From contig OY720348.1 in assembly GCA_963082975.1 (NCBI GenBank), positions 61,014,719 through 61,078,718 of the forward strand: a stretch of 64,000 bases of DNA. The letters run 5' to 3'. The DNA is from Labia minor. Lineage: Eukaryota; Arthropoda; Insecta; Dermaptera; Spongiphoridae. Under the pieces are notes generated by a model. It had not been told where the DNA came from and searched no databases. It saw only the letters and a program-made list of their open reading frames with translations. A program made the translations under genes and the position numbers. How positions within the stretch are numbered: the stretch's first letter is position 1; every line of letters begins with the position of its first letter. Below, piece by piece: positions 56,886 through 64,000 of this stretch.

Positions 56886-57416
56886 TTTATTTAAATTCTA
56901 TGTATTATTATATTTAGAATCGATAAAATAACTCTTACAAGGGGATACAAACAAAACAGATGACACTTACTGGTATGAAAAATAACAATTCTTTAGGAAA
57001 TGAAGATTATATTTTTATGGGATAATTTACTAAAGCCCAAATTTAAATCTAATTTCATAGAAGCCTGATGAAAAATTAGAAATTTTTATTTTATCTTTCC
57101 CTTGGAATCCAAGTGTAAATTTTTCATTAGAAATCAAATAGTAATTGTTTGCTTTGAAAATTGAACGCCTAATGTACTGACTAATCTTTATCTGTGCACT
57201 CAGAATGTTGTAGCAGATTTGAAAGCAAGTTTGGAAGAGATTTGGGAAATTACTTACTTCAAGATACTGGATTAGCTGACAATGAACAACTAGATCAAGT
57301 GTCTTAAAGGTAAAAAAAAAGGAAGGAAATAGGCTGAAATAAATAGAAGGTGGCTGTTTTTTGTTTTTGTTTTGTTTTGGTAGACTTGGAATGAATGATT
57401 TGAGGAAAAAAAATTA
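56886..57416. other. gene-free stretch
   Basis: Unique AT-rich sequence; no exon supported. The 60-codon minus frame near 57290 overlaps the family B head. Confidence 0.5.
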
Positions 57417-57786
57417 AGCTGGAGTGTCTCCACTCGACTATCTCGAAAATTTGAATTGGAATAATTAACCATATATTATATATTTAAATTAAATTTAATT
57501 ATAAATTAAAATTAATAAATAATATTTATTAAACCAGCGCGTGTTTGGCTCTTTGTTGTTAGCACCACGTCACGTGTTGGCGCGTGGTTTGCAGTTGTGT
57601 TAAAAAATTAATTCTGGTACTTTCAGGGATTCAACCAAGCTGAAATTCTATATATAGCAGTTTTATACAATTTTTAATCATCAACACACACATATTTTTC
57701 ACAACCTTAGTGAAAATGACTCAGGGACGATCAAAACGTATAAAACCATCAAAATCTCGACATCGAAAATATTCGTGATCGTAAAA
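57417..57786 (+). repeat. family B repeat, middle deleted
   Basis: Head AGCTGGAGTGTCTCCACTCG, CACCACGTCACGTGTTGGCG, CAGTTTTATACAATTTTTAA, then a jump to CAACACACACATATTTTTCA and the GACTCAGGGACGATC, CGACATCGAAAATATTCGTG end. The Ttt-rich GTCACTTTAGA module is absent. Confidence 0.85.
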
Positions 57787-58447
57787 ATCAAATTCTAAAA
57801 TTAAAAGTAAATTTAATGCTAGCTAGCTTTTCGATTAACAACGCTTGTGAAACATTAAAAAAAAAAAAATTATTTAATTATATAACTCTAAACTCAAATT
57901 AATCGTTATTTTTTTTTTCTTTTTTAAGCTTCCCTCTCGTTATTTAAGAATTAACAATTGCTGATACATTGATAAAAAAGAAAATTCATAATAAAAAGTC
58001 CAACATAATGAATTCTTTCTCTTTTGTCTTTGTAAAACGAATGGTTTATAAACCTTAATCTGGATTTTCCACCAAAAATTGGATAGGGCCTTTGATCGAA
58101 ATAAAATGAAAAAAAAAAAAATAGACCATATCAAAATTCAATAAACGGAATACATTTTCATTTTACTTCTTTTGATGCAACTTTATTAATGTTAATAAGC
58201 GCTTCTTGAAATAATTAAATGAAAATATTTCAATAAAATTAGTTGCTTTCATATTAAATTCTCCCTTTGCTTTTAAATATTTTAAAATCAAATTGAAAAA
58301 GGGGTATATTCAAAAGATGAATATATAAATATTTATTTATATCTAGAAATGATTTAAATAATTCAAAGTATAAAGTTTATTTAATAATATAGGAATGATT
58401 TTGTAATAAAATTGTTTAAATTTATAAAATAAATAAATATTTTAAAT
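57787..58447. other. AT-rich stretch, no gene seen
   Basis: Low complexity; the 64-codon minus frame 57940-58134 is not supported. Confidence 0.5.
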
Positions 58448-59210
58448 TGAAACGCCTACTGCGGGTGGTTCATGACTTTCAGGGACGAAAATAGTTTTAG
58501 AAAATTTGAAAACATAATTATTTGCTTGACAAAAATGATATTGAAGGGAAATATTGGTATGAAATACTTTCCAGTTTACTAGCGCCCTTTAACGACAAAT
58601 TAGACAGATATGATATAAATAATATTTATATTGCCATTCTTTAAATTTATTTTTAATATAATATAATATTTTTAAATATGAAACACTAGCTAACATTCAA
58701 AATATGCACTATAGTCCTAAACCTGCTAGTCAATTAAATTAGTATTTTTGTTATTGTGCATGTTATAATGGTGGACATCTCCTGCTGCGCGTGGTCCATG
58801 ACTTTAAGGGACGAAAATAGTTTTAGAAAATTTGAAAACATAATTATTTACTGACAAAAATGATATTGAAGGGAAATAATGGTATTTCCTAACGATAAAT
58901 TTATTTGATCCTTATGGTATGCCAATGGCATAATCTGAATAGAATACCTAGTAATAGGAGACGTTGAAACAATGATAAACTCTCCAGTTTACTAGCGCCT
59001 TTTAACGACAAATTAGACAGATTTGTTATAAATAATATATATATTGGTATTTTTTTTATATTATATTTTTAATATATAATTTAATATTTTTTTTAAATAT
59101 GAAACAAGCTAACATTCAAAATATGCACTATAGAGTACTAAACCTGATGGTCAATTAAATTAGTATTTTTGTTATTGTGCATGTTATATAATGGTGGACA
59201 TCTCCTTTCG
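58448..59210 (+). mobile_element. two tandem LINE-derived units
   Basis: Unit 1 begins near 58448 (CTACTGCGGGTGGTTCATGA), unit 2 near 58779 (CTGCTGCGCGTGGTCCATGA). Both read W.MT.RDENSFRKFENI, the LINE motif seen as AWSMTLWDENS at 27881-28063. They also share GTTTACTAGCGCC, TAGACAGAT, ATTCAAAATATGCACTATAG and ATGGTGGACATCTCC. Unit 2 has about 90 extra bases (58897-58985). Frames are broken. Confidence 0.8.
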
Positions 59211-59699
59211 TATTTTACATTATTAATCCTATCACATAGATATGTAGTACAAATATTTTTTTTTATCATTTTATTTAGTTAATTTCATTTAAATATGTTT
59301 GTGATTTACATATCAAGTGATATTTTTTTTTAATTGAAATGAGCTCATGTGGAAGTGAAAAAATAAATACATCAGCTGGTATATTAGTGTCAAAATGAAT
59401 GATAATATTATATATCAATAATCGATCAATACTTATCGTTTCGATGGTATAGAAATTAAGTTTAAAAATAAATGAATGAATATTTATTTATTTAAAGATT
59501 TCAAATTATATTTAAACTTTCGGACAGATCAAATGAATATATTAAATAGATTTTTAAGTAAGTATAATTTTTTTTTAATGTATTGCAATTTTTTGATATA
59601 ATTATTAATATTTATCTAGAAATTACATTACCTCTATGCTTTCTCAAAATAAATAATCCTCGAGTGGTTAAAAAAAAAGACTAAAGTTAAATTTGATTA
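59211..59699. other. AT-rich stretch
   Basis: Nothing recognised. Confidence 0.5.
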
Positions 59700-59860
59700 T
59701 AGGGAAACCAATAGGGAAAAGATCTCTGTGGATAAATTACAAACGGGGTGTGATGAATTAACAGAAAATAGGAATTGAATGAAGATTATGAACAGATGGA
59801 GAAATGTAATTATTGTGACCCAGAACATTGGAATCTTGTAAATATTGATAAATCAATGAA
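59700..59860 (+). mobile_element. LINE C-terminal fragment
   Basis: Reads GKPIGKRSLWINYKRG then, after frameshifts, sequence matching the AATAGGAATTG.ATG segment of other LINE tails in this window. Confidence 0.6.
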
Positions 59861-60189
59861 TATTACAAAATATTGTTCTATATTTTAAAACAAGTAATTT
59901 TTTAAAAGTTCAAAAATAATTTGATTAACGCTTTTTGAACATAAAATATATATATTAATCTATTTTAAGTATTTTTTTCACTGAACGAATGCTACAATAT
60001 ATTAAAAATATAAATTATGTATATATACATACTTATAATACATATACAAGGGAAGAAATTATATATATATTTCCATTATATATATAATATACATTATATA
60101 AAGACAGATTTAAATCTTTGTTAGAAATTGTATTTGTTTATTGGATCTAAAAATATTTAATGCAAAAAGTAATAAACTCCTTTTGAGGT
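59861..60189. other. AT-rich stretch
   Basis: Nothing recognised. Confidence 0.5.
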
Positions 60190-60605
60190 GAGAAATGCCT
60201 TATAAATGTTTAAGTTCATTTTCAACCAATTCATCAACTCGGAGATTCCGAATTCTTTGTTGTTGTTCATAAAAACTTAACAAGTATTCTCCCATGCTTG
60301 TTTATAGAGGGTGGTGTGAAAAAAAAATTGATGGGTTAAAGATCATCGTCGTTTCGTTTTACCCTTTTTAAGGTAATCGATGCGAATGACACCGCGTGCA
60401 TCCCAAAAAATTGACCGGTAAATTGGCATTTTTTAGAGCATGTTTATCAAAAGAAAACATTGTCTTGATTGTTTCTTGATCTCTGATCGGATATGATGAA
60501 CCCATTTCATCTACGGTAAGCAAACTACGAAAAAATTGATCGAAACATCGTCAAACACTTCTTTGAAATGGTCACACGTTTTCACTTATAGTCAAGTGTA
60601 AGTAA
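60190..60605 (-). pseudogene. mariner transposase fossil, catalytic-core piece
   Basis: On the minus strand one frame reads VDEMGSSYP near 60515-60490. It corresponds to the VDETW..HY motif carrying the first catalytic aspartate of mariner transposases. After a frameshift, FWDARGVIRIDYLKKGKT runs near 60405-60350, a signature between the first and second aspartates. The remainder to 60190 is too shifted to read. Several frameshifts make it non-functional. It differs from the mariner at 50738 in sequence and region kept. A long palindromic element follows at 60645. Confidence 0.85.
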
Positions 60606-60644
60606 TCCAACTAGTCAAGTGAATATGATATACTGGCTCAGTAG

Positions 60645-61068
60645 GGATTAAAAGTCCCGGGATTTTTCAATAGGTGACACCACTAGAATATGAACATGAC
60701 TCATGTCGAGAGGCTCATCTGTCACTAGTTTATGTATGAGGTATCATGACATTTCGTCCATTCGTTTACATGCTACAGTCGTTTGAGTGACGATACTTTC
60801 GCCTTCATACACATTCCTGCAACCACTGCAATGATTGTTCACAAGTTTTTCCCATTAAAAAACAACAATCAAGACGCGATATTCCTGTTTTTCAATTTTT
60901 CTTATAAAGGCGAAAGTAGTGTCACTCAAACGACTGTAGCTTGTAAACAAATGAACGGAATGTCATGATACTTCATATATAAACTAGTGACAGATGAGCA
61001 TCTTGAAATGAGTCATGTTCATATTCTAGTAACGTCACCTATTGAAAAATCCCGGGACTTTTCAGTCC
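60645..61068. mobile_element. long-arm palindromic (foldback) element
   Basis: Arms 60645-60803 and 60909-61068 are inverted copies with roughly 85-90 percent match by eye: AAAAGTCCCGGGATTTTTCA, GAATATGAACATGACTCAT, CATCTGTCACTAGTTTAT, CTACAGTCGTTTGAGTGAC. A 105-base spacer separates them. The CCCGGGA end and position beside a mariner fossil suggest a mariner-type derivative, but that is inference. The 61-codon plus frame 60783-60968 spans the spacer and is not a gene. Confidence 0.88.
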
Positions 61069-62269
61069 ATGTAGTATAATAATATTATGATCTATTAAAA
61101 ATTAGTTAAAACTTTCCTTTATATTTTATTTAATAATATTTTTAGTAATTTAAAACTTTTATGAGAAATATTGTAACATCTTTGCATCCACAAGTATATT
61201 TTTGACTATTCCTGTATTATATAAGTAAAATCGATATTCCGATGGACCGGACGGGTGAATGGACCAAAAAATACTCCATACAAAGATGACAAAAACTTTT
61301 CAACACCAAGAGATTTAGAACTTTAATGACCTGTATGAGGTAATTTTGTCTTAGGGTAGTTTATGTTATATCAGATATCAGGAGAGTAATGATTAATCTA
61401 TAATATATATATATATATATATATAGTGTATAAAAGATTATGTAGATTGTTATTATTTAGATCCAATACTAATTGTCCGTGAAAACTTTGTTCAAATGAG
61501 AATGAATATAAATGAATATAGCAATGGAGAGATAACAAATGTGTGTTGTAGAACACGACGTATAATTGCATCACCAATAGAGCTAAATTGAAACATGTCT
61601 ACTCGAAGCTAGATTGGATGTTATTGATGAGAATTTATCATTCGAACTCTCTACTTTTGACCACTAATCCTGGTATGATTATCAATATATTTAAGATAAT
61701 TTTTGATTAATAGACCACTATTCATCAAAATATTCTAAAAACACACCAACATCATTTATTAATTAAAAAAAAAAAAAAAAACAATTGAAGTAGTGGAATA
61801 AAAGTCTTTTCAGAGTTTATGATATTTTACAGAATTAGATTAATGAAAAATATATTGTTATTTGTGTTCTTTATCCTATATTCCTATATCGGCAGAATAT
61901 TTTCGAGATCTTAATCAGATAATATAGAGAAAGAACTCTTAAGAGAGACGATGAAATCTCATCAACTTCAACTTTATTTATATAATTTATAAGCTTTCAT
62001 CATCTTATATTTACATTCATTGAAGTAAAAATATTATAACCAAATGTAATTAAACTGAAAAAGAGCAGAGAGGGAAGAATTTAGTCTTAGAAAAATAATA
62101 CACATGAAACAAATTAATTAAAAGTGGTACTTCTTCAAATAAGACCATACACTAAGGCGCTGTTGAAATGATCTTCCTCATACATTCCATCATCTAAATT
62201 CTAAAATATAATTAAACACAATTATTATTAAAATTAAAATAGTTTTATTGGTCATCAGGATCCAAGTAC
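61069..62269. other. gene-free stretch
   Basis: (AT)n at 61401-61426, poly(A) near 61764-61781. 61480-61690 and 61880-62000 are of mixed composition; nothing recognised. Confidence 0.45.
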
Positions 62270-62400
62270 ACTTAAGTCAACATTCAGAAATGGCTGAGAT
62301 CGTATAACGAGGAATTAATTACATGATCTAGATGCATCCGTAAACACAGATAGTGTCATAAAATCGAGGAGAGACAGATGTCTCTGTGGTTCGAATGATC
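62270..62400 (+). mobile_element. LINE fragment (NEEL.HDL.AS region)
   Basis: With frameshifts it reads LRSYNEELI, HDLDAS and VIKSRRDRC, matching the W...YNEEL.DLY.SP...VIKSRR segment upstream of the LINE tail, as at 31320-31400. Confidence 0.65.
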
Positions 62401-62502
62401 CATAATTTTGTTTATAGAGAAATCCATTCAATAAATTCAATCATATTCTTCCCAATAAATTAGAATTTAAATTTCTCTTATAATTTATTACAACCATATA
62501 TA
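62401..62502. other. short AT-rich stretch
   Basis: Nothing recognised. Confidence 0.5.
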
Positions 62503-62914
62503 TAGAGAACGCTCTATATAAGCAACTCATTTGAACCCGTTTCAATAAAAAAGTTTCTTATTGGGAATAGTTGCTTATAGGAAAACAAGGAGTGTAAAAA
62601 TATTTATATTCTAGAAAATATTTTTCCTTATTTCTTTTACTAACTAAACTCTGTCAGAATAAATATAAATAACTATTCTTATTAAGAGAAATTAACTTCA
62701 ATACTGGCTGCACAAAACACAAGCATATTCCAATAACAGAATTTTTTACAATTTGAGGTTATGTTGTTGTGAACAGCTGGCAACTCAAATATTTAGATTT
62801 ATAAAAATAAGTTGCTTTTACAGAATAGTTGAATTAAAAAAAGTTGCTTATATAGAGGTTCCCTATAAAGCATGTTGCTTATAGAGAGGTTGCTTATATA
62901 AAGCGTTCACTGTA
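62503..62914. mobile_element. pogo/Tc1-like MITE, copy 2
   Basis: TAGAGAACGCTCTATATAAG at the left and TTATATAAAGCGTTCACTGTA at the right (inverted), with several GTTGCTTAT motifs next to both ends. TA at both borders. The core is the inverse of 52423-52778 (TTCCAATAACAGAATTTTTT, AACAGCTGGCAACTCAAAT). Confidence 0.85.
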
Positions 62915-63535
62915 TGTATATTCTAATATAATCTGAATCCATTATCGACATCAAAAATCTTATATTCGCAGTTAATAATAACAAAACAAAAAACAATTAC
63001 AATATTAACAACAATGTTTAAATTTGAGGGAGAGACATGGAGTTGGCTCGAATTCTAAACATGGATATTATTACACCTGAAGCTATGTCAACTCGTTAAT
63101 AAAACTTTAATGGATTACATTACATCTAGATAGAATATTATATATTTGTCATAATATGTTTACATGAACCGTCAAGAAAATTCAATGCAAAGCAAGTAGT
63201 ATAAATCAAGAGACAATTTTGAATTTTTTTGAGAATCTCTATGAATGAGCAAGAATTAAAATACTAAAATCGAAGTGTCGGAATGGATAAATCATAATTG
63301 ACAGGATTCTAGAACAAAATAAATAAATATAAATAAGAACAATGGAAATTCTAACATGGAGTATATGATGATATTCAAACTGTGAGAATGGTTATTGAAA
63401 ATGGCTTTTTTGTATATTCTTTTTGAGATTCGAATATTAAAATAATAATATGACGTTAAGAACAGAAAATTTTATAGACAAGAAATGGAATACTAAGATA
63501 TTTTTATATTTTCATAACTATGCTTATGATTAATG
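62915..63535. other. gene-free stretch
   Basis: Unique AT-rich sequence; weak LINE-like words but none convincing. Confidence 0.4.
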
Positions 63536-63665
63536 ATCACTAATAGACCAAGAACGTGTGACAATATAAAGGGAGTTAGGAGAAAATAGGAATTGGATGG
63601 ATTTTAGGAACAAAGACAAATGTAATTGATACGGCCATGGATTTTTGACTCTAAACGTGACACAA
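63536..63665 (+). mobile_element. degraded LINE tail fragment
   Basis: GTGACAATATAAAGGGAGTT and GGAGAAAATAGGAATTGGAT align with the LINE tails near 30880 and 27060 (reverse). The protein level is unreadable. Confidence 0.45.
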
Positions 63666-63839
63666 AGATAGATATAGTAAATAATAATTTTATGAACGAT
63701 ATTAGATATGAGAATTAACATTTTTTCTAAATATATATTATAAAAATATATTTATATCCTGGTGGCTCTGCTAAACTTTTTTAGTCGAATCAACTACACA
63801 ATCCTATACTGAGCTTCCCTCGTATGTGGAAACTTCTAA

Positions 63840-64000
63840 TTTCCCCCATCTTTTTCCCTAGTTTTCCAATTGGGAGTTTCCCAATTGGTTTCCCCACAAA
63901 TAAGTATCTTCCATAAGTATAACCACACTTCTCCAAGTATCCCTATATTCCGAGCCACAACCCTCCAATCTCTACCCTCTCCCATCTCTCTCACGTCCCT
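63840..64000 (-). mobile_element. LINE C-terminal fragments, running off the edge
   Basis: On the minus strand 64000-63900 reads RDVREMGEGRDWRVVARN, nearly identical to the LINE at 54655. Just beyond it, 63890-63840 reads GKPIGKLPIGKL, a motif that should precede, not follow, RDVREM. The order suggests a second tandem unit, as at 26990 and 58448. Confidence 0.7.

Noticed and set aside
60783-60968. 61-codon plus frame
   Set aside because: It is the spacer and inner arms of the palindromic element.

Overview
This 64 kb window is AT-rich animal nuclear DNA, almost certainly from an arthropod and probably an insect. It has no compact gene array, operon, rRNA, tRNA gene or CRISPR. Nearly all of it is intron-like or intergenic sequence filled with transposon fossils, short non-autonomous repeats and AT or AC microsatellites. 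Most open frames of 60-120 codons here are chance readings through low-complexity DNA or through repeats.

The one host coding feature I can defend is a 133 bp exon on the minus strand at 23898-24030. It has a branch-point-like CTAAC, a clean AG acceptor, a perfect GTAAGT donor and a 44-codon cysteine-containing open frame. It resembles the end of the first PSI domain and the following linker of arthropod plexin A. No other plexin exon is recognisable, so the window probably lies in very long introns (about 23.9 kb on one side and 40 kb on the other). Other possible coding or regulatory islands are weaker: 49385-49535, 53212-53361, 55017-55120, 37769-37935, 39765-39950 and 43730-44085.

Repeats, by the working names used here. 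Family A (about 610-650 bp) starts with ACCGACCGACGATAG. Family B (about 500-590 bp) has hairpins at both ends. Family C (1 copy) shares its 3' half with B. Family D (about 320-575 bp) shares an internal module with A. Family E has long inverted repeats. Family F is a tRNA-derived SINE with at least six copies, one with a 14 bp target duplication. Family M carries a ~97 bp near-perfect hairpin. There are also MITEs of hAT, piggyBac, PIF/Harbinger and pogo/Tc1 type, two mariner transposase fossils, and many fragments of one LINE whose reverse-transcriptase tail is still recognisable.

Layout: 1-10 kb holds copies of A, C, E, D, F and B. 10.7-14.4 kb is a dense nested cluster. 15-23 kb is dominated by B, F and D. 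23.9 kb has the plexin exon. 27-28 kb has three tandem LINE-derived units. 30-35.5 kb holds A copies, a LINE carrying a nested MITE, and a hAT MITE. 36.8-40 kb has MITEs, palindromes and two G-rich islands. 42-50 kb holds E, K, B, M, A and F copies. 50.7-64 kb has two mariner fossils, two pogo-like elements, a piggyBac MITE, a tandem LINE pair and scattered LINE pieces to the right edge.

No new gene system stands out. The most useful observations are the isolated exon, the modular relation of A with D and of B with C, the repeated tandem amplification of LINE tails, the dated nested insertions, and a recursive-splice-site-like motif at 29905.
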